64,000 nucleotides of DNA from Limnospira platensis (GTDB lineage Bacteria > Cyanobacteriota > Cyanobacteriia > Cyanobacteriales > Microcoleaceae). Every line of letters begins with the position of its first letter. Positions within the stretch are counted from its first letter, which is position 1. This document shows positions 25,001 to 34,421 of the stretch, piece after piece. The position numbers and the translations under genes were made by a program. The DNA lies in assembly GCF_046480435.1 (NCBI RefSeq), contig NZ_PKGC01000003.1. One strand, given 5' to 3'. The notes beneath the pieces are model-generated. The model ran no database searches. It was not told where the DNA came from and worked only from the letters and a program-made list of their open reading frames with translations.

Positions 25001-25092
25001 TGAGATTGAATCTTACCGGGAATATGGATGGGTTCACGATCGCAATTACTGAGATCAACAGATGTTAAGGGAAAATTTTCGACTGTATCCAC
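22033..25092 (-). pseudogene. bacteriophytochrome hybrid histidine kinase, interrupted by TAA
   Basis: One continuous frame of 1020 codons runs from GTG 25092 (AGGAG 11 bases upstream) with a single in-frame TAA at 24628-24630. Residues 1-154 hold the PAS domain with NCDREPIHIPG, whose Cys (residue 17) is the biliverdin-attachment position of BphP-type phytochromes. After the stop come GAF with PASDIPKQAR, PHY, a HisKA domain with SHEIRTPMN, an ATPase, and a receiver (LMDLRMP). The GAF position that carries Cys in Cph1-type phytochromes is Ile (SPIHIEYL). The stop therefore separates the likely chromophore Cys from its pocket. It could be a true nonsense mutation, a base error, or two cooperating polypeptides (ATG 24573). 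Confidence 0.8.
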
Positions 25093-25273
25093 TATTTAAT
25101 TAACTCCTAGTTGTTAATAATAAAAGTAACCAAGCATTAGCCCGGATGATTTGTGATCATAAAATTGCCCATAGACACTAATATATTATGTACCGAGCCA
25201 CTTATATTGGCAATCAGTGATAAGTATTTCGGCGCAACCACATCAAGTTAAACTCTGAGATTTATAATTAGGT

Positions 25274-26509
25274 GTGACTTCAGCGCCCAATACTATGCTT
25301 GACCTAACTCAACTGGCTCGCCAAATGCAGGGGATGAGTAAACACTTGACCCGTGAAGCCCAAGCCGCCCGCGATCGCCTAAAAGCAGCACAAAACCTGC
25401 TGACAGAAGCCCAAAAGCATCAAGAAGAATTGATCGAAAGCCTGAATTACTGGGTAGATCGGATTCCTTTTCACCCCGCGATTCCCATAGAGCCATTAGA
25501 TAGCTGTTTCACGATTCAAGCACCACCCGCCGCCCATACAGTTTTTGCCACAGACGGGTCCCAAATCGCCCCTAACGCCCACGAAATCGCCTATTGTTAT
25601 CTAATCAATATCGGTAGGGTTGTCCTCCATTATGGTCAAAGTCGCCACCCGATCCTTGATAGTGTTCCCGAAATTTTTTATCGTCCCGAAGACCTTTATA
25701 TTTCGCGTCAGTGGGGTATTCGGACAGAGGAATGGATGGGCTACCAACGCACCATTTCGGAAGCGATCGCCCTCGCGGAAACAGCTCGGGAGATTGCTAC
25801 GATTGGTGGGGACAACCTTAACCCGGCTCTGGCTTTAGTGGATGGTTCCCTAGTTTACTGGTTTTTAGAAACATTACCAGTAGAAGCGCGCGATCGCATT
25901 ATCGCACCGATTTTAGAAGCCTGGGATATGATTAAAGTGTCTGGTATTCCGATGATGGGTTATGTCAGCGCTTCTCGCAGTAGCGAAACTATTTCGTTTC
26001 TGAGATTGCAAGCGTGTCCCTATAATGAACCTGATTGTGTGCGAAATTGCCCAGATTTCGGTCAGGTGGACAAAAAAGGCAAGATTAAACAAGCCCCCTG
26101 TCAAATTTCTGAACCTCTGCGAGATACGGTGCTATGGTCTAATTATCTGAAACCGGGACAGCGCAGCCCCCTCTGGCGATCGCGATCGCGTATTTTAGAT
26201 TATTATGATTTTGATTCCATCTACTTCTGTTATGTGAATGTGGGCACGGAAATCGCTAGAATTGAATGTCCGGCTTGGGTAGCTGAAAATACGGAACAAT
26301 TTGAGTTAGCTTTATCAATTATGTTAGCCCAAGTTTATAAAGGCTATGGCTACCCGGTGGCTTTAGCGGAAGCCCACAATCAAGCGGTGGTGAGAGGAGG
26401 CGATCGCACTCGGTTTTTTGCTATGCTAGAAGACCAAATGATTCGCGCCGGACTCCCTAATGTGGGCATCTCCTACAAAGAAGCACGCAAACGCGGAAGT
26501 ATTGCTTAA
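25274..26509 (+). CDS. nurA: NurA-domain nuclease
   Basis: This 411-residue protein has the NurA pattern: an N-terminal coiled coil (residues 10-60), FATDGSQIAPNAHE (first catalytic Asp, about 97), LALVDGSLVYWFL (second motif, about 190) and a C-terminal VVRGGDRTRFF. NurA is a 5'-3' nuclease that in archaea works with HerA at DNA ends; cyanobacterial homologues exist without clear HerA partners. GTG 25274 is listed, but ATG 25292 (MLDLTQLARQ) may be the real start. The next gene, a GTPase, begins 14 bases after its stop, so they form an operon. Confidence 0.8.
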   Translation: MTSAPNTMLDLTQLARQMQGMSKHLTREAQAARDRLKAAQNLLTEAQKHQEELIESLNYWVDRIPFHPAIPIEPLDSCFTIQAPPAAHTVFATDGSQIAPNAHEIAYCYLINIGRVVLHYGQSRHPILDSVPEIFYRPEDLYISRQWGIRTEEWMGYQRTISEAIALAETAREIATIGGDNLNPALALVDGSLVYWFLETLPVEARDRIIAPILEAWDMIKVSGIPMMGYVSASRSSETISFLRLQACPYNEPDCVRNCPDFGQVDKKGKIKQAPCQISEPLRDTVLWSNYLKPGQRSPLWRSRSRILDYYDFDSIYFCYVNVGTEIARIECPAWVAENTEQFELALSIMLAQVYKGYGYPVALAEAHNQAVVRGGDRTRFFAMLEDQMIRAGLPNVGISYKEARKRGSIA

Positions 26510-26522
26510 CAAACCTGTGATT

Positions 26523-27794
26523 ATGTCTGAACCATCTGATAGCAATTTACCCCCAGAACCTTCTCCGGCTTCCCAAAAAGCACCCTGGGAATATGTTACT
26601 GAGCCTTTCAAAAAATTGTGGAAAATCGGGAAAGTCAGTGATAGAATTGGAGACTGGTTTAATGTTAGTGACAGCGAAGTTGCTGAGATTTTGGAGCGCG
26701 TCCGGGCTGAACTTCCAACTACAGAAGCGCTGCTAATTGGGAAACCTCAAGCGGGTAAAAGTTCCATTGTTCGGGGATTAACAGGAGTTGCGGCGGAAAT
26801 TGTCGGCCAGGGATTTAAGCCCCACACCCAAAACACTCAACGATATGCTTACCCTTCCGGGGATCTACCTTTACTGATTTTTACGGATACGGTGGGACTG
26901 GGGGATATTAATCAAGATACGGATGAGTTGGTGGCGGAGTTGGTGGAGAATTTACAGGAGGAAAGTCGCGGCGCACGGGTGCTAATTTTGACGGTTAAAA
27001 TTAATGATTTCGCTACGGATACCCTGCGAACTATTGCGGCTAATTTACGCAAAAAATACCCTGATTTACCCTGTCTCTTGGTGGTTACTTGTCTCCATGA
27101 AGTCTATCCCGCCAACACGGAAAATCATCCCCCCTATCCCCCCGAATTTGCCGAATATCAGCGAAGTATTGAGGCGATAACCGAGGATTTTGAGAAGTTA
27201 TATAATCGCCTAGTTGCCATTGATTTTACCCTGGAAGAAGATGGCTATAGCCCGGTATTTTATGGCTTAGAAAATTTTAGGGATACTTTGATGGAATTGT
27301 TGCCAGAAGCGGAAGCTAGGACTATTTATCAGCTTTTGGAAGGACAGGCGGGACAGGAATTAAGTAATTTATATCGAGACGTGGGAAGGCGCTATATTTT
27401 GGCTTTTTCTATTATGGCGGCTACTATAGCAGCGGTTCCCCTACCTTTTGCGACTATGCCAGTTTTAACAGCCCTACAAGTGTCTATGGTGGGGTTACTA
27501 GGAAAACTCTACGGTCAAACTATTACCCCCTCCCAAGCTGGGGGTATTGTTAGTGCGATCGCTGGTGGATTTCTCGCTCAGGTGGTCGGTCGGGAATTAA
27601 TTAAGTTTATTCCGGCTTTGGGAAGTGCGATCGCTGCTTCTTGGGCTTTTGCTTATACGGGGGCTTTAGGTGAAGCTACTTGTGTATATTTCGGCGATTT
27701 AATGGGTGGCAAAAAACCCGATCCTAAGCGAATTCAATCGGTGATGAAACAAGCCTTTAAAAATTCTCAAACCCAAATCGACAATGGACCATGA
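26523..27794 (+). CDS. membrane-associated Era-like GTPase with DUF697-like tail
   Basis: The protein is 423 residues from ATG 26523; an earlier in-frame ATG inside nurA is not needed. It has a G1 motif GKPQAGKSS (about 72), G3 TDTVGLGD (about 120) and a G4-like VVTCLHE. The C-terminal third has hydrophobic segments (AFSIMAATIAAVPLPFATMP and later) like DUF697 proteins that sit at the membrane. It is probably a dynamin-like or Era-like switch; the process is unknown. It is co-transcribed with nurA. A second DUF697-type protein lies at 52150-52713. Confidence 0.75.
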   Translation: MSEPSDSNLPPEPSPASQKAPWEYVTEPFKKLWKIGKVSDRIGDWFNVSDSEVAEILERVRAELPTTEALLIGKPQAGKSSIVRGLTGVAAEIVGQGFKPHTQNTQRYAYPSGDLPLLIFTDTVGLGDINQDTDELVAELVENLQEESRGARVLILTVKINDFATDTLRTIAANLRKKYPDLPCLLVVTCLHEVYPANTENHPPYPPEFAEYQRSIEAITEDFEKLYNRLVAIDFTLEEDGYSPVFYGLENFRDTLMELLPEAEARTIYQLLEGQAGQELSNLYRDVGRRYILAFSIMAATIAAVPLPFATMPVLTALQVSMVGLLGKLYGQTITPSQAGGIVSAIAGGFLAQVVGRELIKFIPALGSAIAASWAFAYTGALGEATCVYFGDLMGGKKPDPKRIQSVMKQAFKNSQTQIDNGP

Positions 27795-27845
27795 AACTCC
27801 CCCTCCCTCTGGGAAAGGGGTAGAAGGAGACAAAGGACAATTGTC

Positions 27846-27867
27846 GGGGCGAAAAATTTTTCGCCCC
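27846..27867. terminator. perfect 22-bp palindromic terminator
   Basis: GGGGCGAAAAATTTTTCGCCCC is a perfect hairpin 51 bases after the GTPase gene, and CGCCCCTACTG occurs twice next to it. The sequence type is a common dispersed element in this genome class and could also be a small mobile repeat. Confidence 0.65.
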
Positions 27868-27969
27868 TACTGTTCGCCCCTACTGGTGGCTAAGATTGTC
27901 TACAGGGGATATTGAAGTGCCAAGTTTTGATCTAAGATAGAATTTAGAATCGCTTAATATATATTTGTT

Positions 27970-29586
27970 ATGGCTACATCAGTTCCGCATTTAGGGAAGC
28001 AATTAAGGCCCAGTGGCGAACATATTTTGGCTTCTATTGACCTAGGAACCAACTCTCTGCACATGGTCATAGTGCGAATTGATAAGAGTCTACCCGCATT
28101 TACGATTATCGCCCGAGAGAAAGATACGGTCAGACTCGGAGACTGTGGACCAAAAGGACAACTCAAGCCGGAAGTCATGGATAGGGCGATCGCCACCCTC
28201 CGACGCTTTCAGGAACTAGCCAAAACCTTTAACGTCGAGCAAGTTGTTGCTGTCGCTACCAGCGCAGTCCGGGAAGCCCCCAACGGTCGGGATTTTATCA
28301 AACGAGTATCCGACGAATTGGATCTCGAAATTAACCTGATTTCTGGTCCTGAAGAAGCCAGGAGAATTTATTTGGGTGTCCTCTCGGCTATGGAATTTCA
28401 CGACCAACCCCACGTTATTATTGATATCGGAGGGGGTTCGACAGAGTTAATTTTGGGAGATGGTGGAGAACCTAAATTTCTCAGTAGTACCAAGGTCGGG
28501 GCTGTCCGTCTCACTCAAGAATATATCAAAACTGACCCTATATCTCGCACAGAATTTCTGTTTGTACAAGCCTATATTCGGGGAATGTTGGAACGTCCCG
28601 TTGATGAGTTGCGTCTTCATCTCCCCAATCGCAAAGTATCCCATTTAGTCGGCACTTCCGGTACAATTGAAACCCTGGCGGTGATGATTGCTAAGGAAAA
28701 ATTAGGCACTGAACCTACACCTTTAGCCGGATACCAAATTACTTTAAATGAGTTACACAATATCGTTAGTCGTCTGCGGAAGTTATCCTACCAAGAAAGG
28801 TTGCAAATTCCTGGCATAAATGATCGGCGGGCGGAAATTATCCTGGCTGGGGCGCTGATTTTACAGGAGGCGATGAGTTTATTAGAAATAGAGTCTCTGA
28901 CTATTTGTGAAAGAAGTTTGCGGGAAGGGGTAATTGTTGATTGGATGCTTACCCACGGGTTGATTGAAGACCGCCTACGATATGAAAGTTCTATCCGACA
29001 ACGTAGCATCCTCAAAATTGCTCAAAAATATAATGTAGATTTAGAACATGGTGAACGGGTGGCAGCCTTCTCTCTCAGCCTATTTGACCAAACTAATGGC
29101 ATTCTCTATGACTATGGATCGGCGGAACGAGAATTGCTCTGGGCGGCGGCTATTTTGCATAACTGCGGGCTATATATTAGTCATTCTGCACACCATAAAC
29201 ACTCCTATTATTTAATCCGTAATGGGGAACTTTTGGGTTATACGGAAACCGAAATTGATATGATTGCTAATTTGGCTCGCTATCACCGGAAAAGTGCCCC
29301 CAAAAAGAAACATGAAAATTATCAAAATTTGTCGAAGAAAAATCGTCACATTATCGACCGTCTTAATCCTTTGATGCGGTTGGCTGTGGCTTTAGACCGT
29401 CGTCAAATTGGCGCGGTAGCTGAGGTTACTTGTCAGTGCGATCGCGATAAAAAAGAGTTTAAATTGATACTTAAACCAGTTGACCCCCAAGATAATTGTG
29501 CTTTGGAATTGTGGAGTTTAGACCTTAAAAAAGATGTGTTTGAGGAACAATATAACCTCACACTTGTGGCGTTTTTAGAACCTTAA
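27970..29586 (+). CDS. ppx: exopolyphosphatase Ppx/GppA
   Basis: This 538-residue protein is of normal length. SIDLGTNSLHMVIVRI (about 18-33) and IDIGGGSTELILGD (about 150-163) are the two phosphate-binding motifs of the ASKHA fold, and the C-terminal 200 residues form the HD-like domain with LARYHRKSAPKKKH. It releases phosphate from the ends of polyphosphate and may hydrolyse pppGpp. It is transcribed alone after a terminator, with a start at ATG 27970. Confidence 0.92.
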   Translation: MATSVPHLGKQLRPSGEHILASIDLGTNSLHMVIVRIDKSLPAFTIIAREKDTVRLGDCGPKGQLKPEVMDRAIATLRRFQELAKTFNVEQVVAVATSAVREAPNGRDFIKRVSDELDLEINLISGPEEARRIYLGVLSAMEFHDQPHVIIDIGGGSTELILGDGGEPKFLSSTKVGAVRLTQEYIKTDPISRTEFLFVQAYIRGMLERPVDELRLHLPNRKVSHLVGTSGTIETLAVMIAKEKLGTEPTPLAGYQITLNELHNIVSRLRKLSYQERLQIPGINDRRAEIILAGALILQEAMSLLEIESLTICERSLREGVIVDWMLTHGLIEDRLRYESSIRQRSILKIAQKYNVDLEHGERVAAFSLSLFDQTNGILYDYGSAERELLWAAAILHNCGLYISHSAHHKHSYYLIRNGELLGYTETEIDMIANLARYHRKSAPKKKHENYQNLSKKNRHIIDRLNPLMRLAVALDRRQIGAVAEVTCQCDRDKKEFKLILKPVDPQDNCALELWSLDLKKDVFEEQYNLTLVAFLEP

Positions 29587-29659
29587 ATCAACAACTGTTA
29601 GCCCACCCGATCCCCCTTTCCTCAAAAGGCTGGTTTATTAATATTCTCTTTGGGAGGCG

Positions 29660-29763
29660 CGCCCCTACAATCAATTATTAATTATCAATTAATTACCCGG
29701 TGGGGCGGGTTTATTCATATTGTCGTTGGTCGGCGAGGTTACCGCAGAACCCGCCCCTACAAT
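29660..29763. repeat. short dispersed-type repeats between ppx and scpA
   Basis: CGCCCCTACAAT occurs at 29660 and 29752, each followed by ATTATTAATTAT-type sequence. GGGGCGGGTT (29702-29711) pairs with AACCCGCCCC (29748-29757). This looks like a small non-coding repeat of a kind common in cyanobacteria and may also stop the convergent transcripts. Confidence 0.5.
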
Positions 29764-29776
29764 TATTAATTATTAA

Positions 29777-30673
29777 CTATGGGATGTTGTTTAATTCAGG
29801 CTGGGGGGATATATTTAAAGTCCTGACTTTAATATCCTGATAAAATTCATCCTGGGATAACTCTACCTTAGACTGAGCCGATAATAATAACAAAGCCCAA
29901 AAAACCCCAACTCGATCATGTTTAGAATGAGAAACAGGCGGAGTATTTGCGGCTGACTCTGGGAGTAAATTGGTGGATTCTATAGGGTTGGGGATGTGTG
30001 TTTTCTGCTTACCAATCAGATTAGACCACAGAACTAATAATTGTTCAAGTTCTAACCAATCGCCTTGGAGGTCTACACCTTCAGCCCGGAGAAGTTCATC
30101 TAATTTTCCAGCCATTTCTACCAGGTTTTCTTGGTGTGCTAATTCAGCGATCGCCTTAGCGGCTTTATTTTTATTAACAGAAACATGACGACGGGGACGG
30201 GGACGACTCTGGTGCTGGGCGATCGTAGCCGCCATTAATTGCAGTTGATCAATCAACTCTTGAAGTGTTACCTGACGCTTTTGGGGAACCTTAGCCACAG
30301 CACGGCGGCGTAACTGTCGTTCCAAATTCTGAGGACGCAGCCACTCAGTTTCTGACTCTGACCCCAAAAATTCTAACTCTCCGGTAATCATAGCATCATC
30401 ATCCCCAGGCTCATCGGAATCCATCAGGCTATCCGCCTTCAGTAGCACCAGCATAGAAGCATAAAGAAAGGCTTGACCAGATTGGGAAAGTTCTACAAAC
30501 TGATTATTCGAGACCGAATCAACACCCGGAGTCAGTTGGCTGAGATAGCGATCAATCACCTCAATCACCCGCACATCCCAAGGATCTATTTCTCCCTGTT
30601 TAGCCAAATCAATCAGCAGTGCAATTCCTTCGGACAGGCTGGCTAAAGCGTCCTGGGGTGTGTCAGAGGTCAT
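29777..30673 (-). CDS. scpA: segregation and condensation protein ScpA
   Basis: This 298-residue protein has ScpA hallmarks: ALLIDLAKQGEIDPWDVRVI at residues 17-36, VELSQSGQAFLYASMLVLLKADSL, and a C-terminal winged helix (ALLLLSAQSKVELSQDEFYQDI). ScpA is the kleisin that bridges the SMC heads in chromosome condensation. The middle has a variable, Arg-rich insertion (PRPRRHVSVNKNK). ATG 30673. It stands alone here, with scpB not in view. Confidence 0.9.
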   Translation of the reverse strand: MTSDTPQDALASLSEGIALLIDLAKQGEIDPWDVRVIEVIDRYLSQLTPGVDSVSNNQFVELSQSGQAFLYASMLVLLKADSLMDSDEPGDDDAMITGELEFLGSESETEWLRPQNLERQLRRRAVAKVPQKRQVTLQELIDQLQLMAATIAQHQSRPRPRRHVSVNKNKAAKAIAELAHQENLVEMAGKLDELLRAEGVDLQGDWLELEQLLVLWSNLIGKQKTHIPNPIESTNLLPESAANTPPVSHSKHDRVGVFWALLLLSAQSKVELSQDEFYQDIKVRTLNISPQPELNNIP

Positions 30674-30838
30674 AGGCGTTGTTTCTCCGGTCGGCTTGGG
30701 TGTGAACAGGAACTTGTGCTTACTACTATAGCTGGATGCTGGCTTTCCGCATTATAGCATAAGGCTATTAGGGCTGACTTAGATATTTTTGATTACAATG
30801 AATATGATGGTCTCTAGTATGTCTGAGTTTAACTGATC

Positions 30839-32929
30839 ATGGAATCTTTAAAATCCGAAGCCTTGTCTTATTTAAAAACTGCCCTAGATAACCCTGACGC
30901 TACTTTCCGAGATGGACAATGGGAAGCGATCGCTCGTCTAATCGACCACCGAGAACGTTTATTAGTCGTCCAGCGCACAGGTTGGGGAAAAAGTTTAGTT
31001 TATTTTTTAGCCACCCGTTTACTTCGCCATCAAGGAGCCGGTCCCACTTTATTAATTTCCCCCCTTCTAGCTTTAATGCGGAACCAAATTCAAGCCGCCC
31101 AAAGAATCAACATTCAAGCCGCCACCATCAATTCTAGCAACTCGGAAGAATGGTCAATAATTGAGCAACAACTGCTGGCTGGAAGTATTGACATTTTACT
31201 AATTTCTCCCGAAAGATTAGCCAATCAAGACTTCCTGGATAATGTGATGATGCACATCGCCGAAAAAGTTAGTTTATTAGTAGTAGATGAAGCTCATTGT
31301 ATTTCCGACTGGGGGCATGATTTTCGTCCTGATTATCGCCGCATTATTCGCATTATTCAAGGCTTACCCCCTAATATTCCTGTCTTAGCAACTACAGCAA
31401 CCGCCAATAATCGCGTTATCCAAGATATTCAAGCTCAATTAGGTGAAAAACTCACGATTTCTCGCGGCACTTTAACTCGCAAAAGTCTGAAACTGCAAAA
31501 TATTTATTTGCCAACTCCAGCGGAAAGGATGGCTTGGTTGCTCGAATATTTACCCCAACTTCCTGGCAGTGGAATCATTTATACATTGACGGTCAGAGAC
31601 GCGCGGAAACTAACCAATTTTTTTAAAGAAAAAGGCATTAAATCCGCCGCTTATGATGGTCAACTTGACAATGAATTGCGACAAAAATTAGAAAATGATT
31701 TATTGGCTAACCAACTAAAAGTCTTAGTGGCAACCACAGCTTTAGGTATGGGTTTTGATAAACCGGATTTAGGCTTTGTTATTCATTATCAAAGACCTGG
31801 TTCAGTTGTCCATTATTATCAACAAGTCGGTCGAGCCGGACGTGCTGTAGATGAAGCCTATGGTATTTTATTAAGTGGAAAAGAAGATGAGGAAATCACT
31901 AATTATTTTATCAAAAATGCCTTTCCTTCCTCCCATAATATCCAACAAATTCTTGAGGCGCTGCTGACTACAAATGAATTATCAGTGCCCGAAATTGAAC
32001 AAAGTGTCAATATCGGTCGTGGTCAAATTGAGAAGGTGTTAAAATTCCTGTCTTTAGAATCTTCTCCCCCGGTAGTTAAACGCAAGTCAAAATGGTATGC
32101 TACCCCGGCAGCATTACGTTATCAACTGAATAGTCATAAAATTGATGAAATTACTCGTATTCGAGAGGAAGAACAGGCGGAAATGCGAGACTATATGAAC
32201 AGTCAAGAATGCTTGATGCAATTCTTACAATGTTCCCTCGATGACCCCAACCCAGCACCCTGTGGAAAGTGTGCGGTTTGTTTAAATCGACCCTTACTCA
32301 AAACTACCTGTAACCAGGAGTTAGTCAAGGAAGCTATTGAATATTTAAAACGCACCTATCAAACGATTGAACCTCGCCGACAATTTCCCAAAAATGCCTT
32401 ACTTGAATATAATTTTAATGGCAAGATTAGTCACCAATTACAAGCAGAAGCGGGATGCAGTTTGTGTTGTTGGGGTGATCCGGGTTGGGGGGAACAGGTA
32501 CAACAAGGAAAATATCAAAATAATCACTTTGATGATAAATTGGTAGAGGCTATGGTGGAGATGATTAAAAAATGGCAACCGCAACCTTTCCCTACATGGG
32601 TAACTTGTGTTCCTTCCCTAACTCGTCCCCATTTGGTGCCAAATTTTGCTGAAAGAGTAGCCGTTAGATTAAATTTACCCTTCCTTCCAGTTGTGGAAAA
32701 AATCCGTGAAACACCACCCCAAAAAAAGATGAGCAATAGCTATCAACAAGCCCATAATTTAGATGGTGCTTTTCGGATTAATTATCAGGAAGTTCAACCA
32801 GGGTCTGTATTTTTAATTGATGATATGGTAGACTCCCGTTGGACTGTAACTATAATTACTGCACTGTTGCGACAGTCGGGAAGTGGTCGGGTTTTTCCTG
32901 TGGCTTTGACATTAAATTCTTTTAGGTAA
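30839..32929 (+). CDS. RecQ helicase fused to a phosphoribosyltransferase-like domain
   Basis: This 696-residue protein has a RecQ helicase core: QRTGWGKSLVYFLATRLL (Walker A), VVDEAHCISDWGHDF (DEAH), TATANN, and QQVGRAGRAVDEAYG (motif VI), then a zinc-like CLMQFLQCSLDD...CGKCAVC. Instead of HRDC it continues into about 200 residues ending VFLIDDMVDSRWTVTIITAL, the PRPP-loop signature of ComF-type phosphoribosyltransferases. It unwinds DNA; the role of the second domain is unknown. A dprA gene follows 79 bases downstream on the same strand. Confidence 0.88.
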   Translation: MESLKSEALSYLKTALDNPDATFRDGQWEAIARLIDHRERLLVVQRTGWGKSLVYFLATRLLRHQGAGPTLLISPLLALMRNQIQAAQRINIQAATINSSNSEEWSIIEQQLLAGSIDILLISPERLANQDFLDNVMMHIAEKVSLLVVDEAHCISDWGHDFRPDYRRIIRIIQGLPPNIPVLATTATANNRVIQDIQAQLGEKLTISRGTLTRKSLKLQNIYLPTPAERMAWLLEYLPQLPGSGIIYTLTVRDARKLTNFFKEKGIKSAAYDGQLDNELRQKLENDLLANQLKVLVATTALGMGFDKPDLGFVIHYQRPGSVVHYYQQVGRAGRAVDEAYGILLSGKEDEEITNYFIKNAFPSSHNIQQILEALLTTNELSVPEIEQSVNIGRGQIEKVLKFLSLESSPPVVKRKSKWYATPAALRYQLNSHKIDEITRIREEEQAEMRDYMNSQECLMQFLQCSLDDPNPAPCGKCAVCLNRPLLKTTCNQELVKEAIEYLKRTYQTIEPRRQFPKNALLEYNFNGKISHQLQAEAGCSLCCWGDPGWGEQVQQGKYQNNHFDDKLVEAMVEMIKKWQPQPFPTWVTCVPSLTRPHLVPNFAERVAVRLNLPFLPVVEKIRETPPQKKMSNSYQQAHNLDGAFRINYQEVQPGSVFLIDDMVDSRWTVTIITALLRQSGSGRVFPVALTLNSFR

Positions 32930-33008
32930 TATCAATGTTACTAAGGATTAGCAAATATTCCCGAATAGGGTGACCTCTCAATTCTGCAAATCTCGATTTT
33001 TTGGGTTT

Positions 33009-34310
33009 ATGTCAAATCATCAATTATCCCAGGATACTCAGGGTATTTTACTTCTGTGCGGGAGTTTTGGCAAGAGTCGTAATCACTCCCCGCAACCGTT
33101 AAGTTTAACGGAATATAATCTGCTGGCGGCGGCATTGCGATCGCATCAAATGACTCCCGCTCATCTATTAGCACCTGATGGAGAACAGAAATTATGCTCC
33201 CTGAATCATTCTTTAGATAATCAACGAATTATCGAACTGCTACAGAGAGGATTTTTACTAACTTTATCATTAGAAAAATGGCGCAGTCAAGGTCTGTGGA
33301 TTGTAAGTCGTAGCGATCGCCATTATCCCCAGCGTTTGAAGCAGCATTTAAAATATCTGTCTCCCCCAATTTTATATGGTGTAGGTAACCTGGAACTATT
33401 GAATAAGGGCGGGTTAGCTATAGTAGGTTCTCGTAATGTTAATGAAGCAGTATTAAGCTATACCCAACAATTAGCCCACATTTCTGCCCAACAAAATATA
33501 CAGGTAATTTCTGGAGGTGCGAGAGGCATAGATAAATGTGGGATGTTATCCTGTTTAGAAGCCGGAGGAACTACGATTGGGGTTTTGGCAAATAGTTTAG
33601 GGAAGGCATCTTTAGAAAGTGACTATCGGCAAAGTCTTGATGAGGATAGACTAGCGCTAATTTCCCCCTACGATCCAGAAGCTGGTTTTCATGTGGGTAA
33701 TGCCATGGGACGCAATAAATATATTTATGCTTTAGCTGATTATGCTGTGGTAATTAGTGCAAGTTTTAATAAGGGTGGCACTTGGAGTGGGGCGGTAGAA
33801 GCCCTAAAAAAACTACCAAATATACCTGTTTTTGTGTGCCAAAATAGCCAAAATCAAGGCAATATGGAATTATTGAAACTAGGGGCTAAACCTTTCCCGG
33901 AAATGTCTGGGAAGTTGGATTTATTGGATATCCTGAAGCCAGGGGAGACGGAAGATGCGGTAGAAGTGGAACAAATGGCTTTAGATTTCGCGGTAAATTT
34001 AACACCTGAAAATCCCGCCCCAACTCCTATATATGTAGATGTAAATCCGACACCTACAGAAGCACCTAATGTGAGTCCATCCCCGGAGTTATCAGAGGCT
34101 AAAATTGATGTATCTATGGATATTTATCAAGCGGTTTTACCAATAATTTTAACACATCTACAGGAGCCGATAGACGCGAAAAACTTAGCGAAATTATTAG
34201 ATGTACAGTACAATCAAATACAAGCCTGGTTAAAGCGAGCTATAGAAGATGGTAAGGTGACTAAATTAACGAAGCCGGTTCGCTATGTGAGTTCAGAGTG
34301 TAATAGATAA
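33009..34310 (+). CDS. dprA: DprA-like DNA-processing protein
   Basis: This protein of about 433 residues starts at ATG 33009; GTG 32970 is an alternative. The Rossmann domain has GLAIVGSRNVNEAVLSYTQQ, VISGGARGIDKCGM, and GRNKYIYALADYAVVI, which are the DprA motifs for binding single-stranded DNA and loading RecA in natural transformation. An acidic, Pro-rich linker (about 320-365) leads to a winged helix (IDAKNLAKLLDVQYNQIQAW). It lies directly after the RecQ-PRTase gene and was probably co-expressed with it. Confidence 0.85.
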   Translation: MSNHQLSQDTQGILLLCGSFGKSRNHSPQPLSLTEYNLLAAALRSHQMTPAHLLAPDGEQKLCSLNHSLDNQRIIELLQRGFLLTLSLEKWRSQGLWIVSRSDRHYPQRLKQHLKYLSPPILYGVGNLELLNKGGLAIVGSRNVNEAVLSYTQQLAHISAQQNIQVISGGARGIDKCGMLSCLEAGGTTIGVLANSLGKASLESDYRQSLDEDRLALISPYDPEAGFHVGNAMGRNKYIYALADYAVVISASFNKGGTWSGAVEALKKLPNIPVFVCQNSQNQGNMELLKLGAKPFPEMSGKLDLLDILKPGETEDAVEVEQMALDFAVNLTPENPAPTPIYVDVNPTPTEAPNVSPSPELSEAKIDVSMDIYQAVLPIILTHLQEPIDAKNLAKLLDVQYNQIQAWLKRAIEDGKVTKLTKPVRYVSSECNR

Positions 34311-34421
34311 TTATTGATGTTGCGGTTGATGTTAAATCAAACACGGCTACAAAAAGGCTATGGGGTGCCCTGGCTGTTTAGGAATTCTGAGGCACCCAAC
34401 TAGATGTAATGGACTGGAGAT

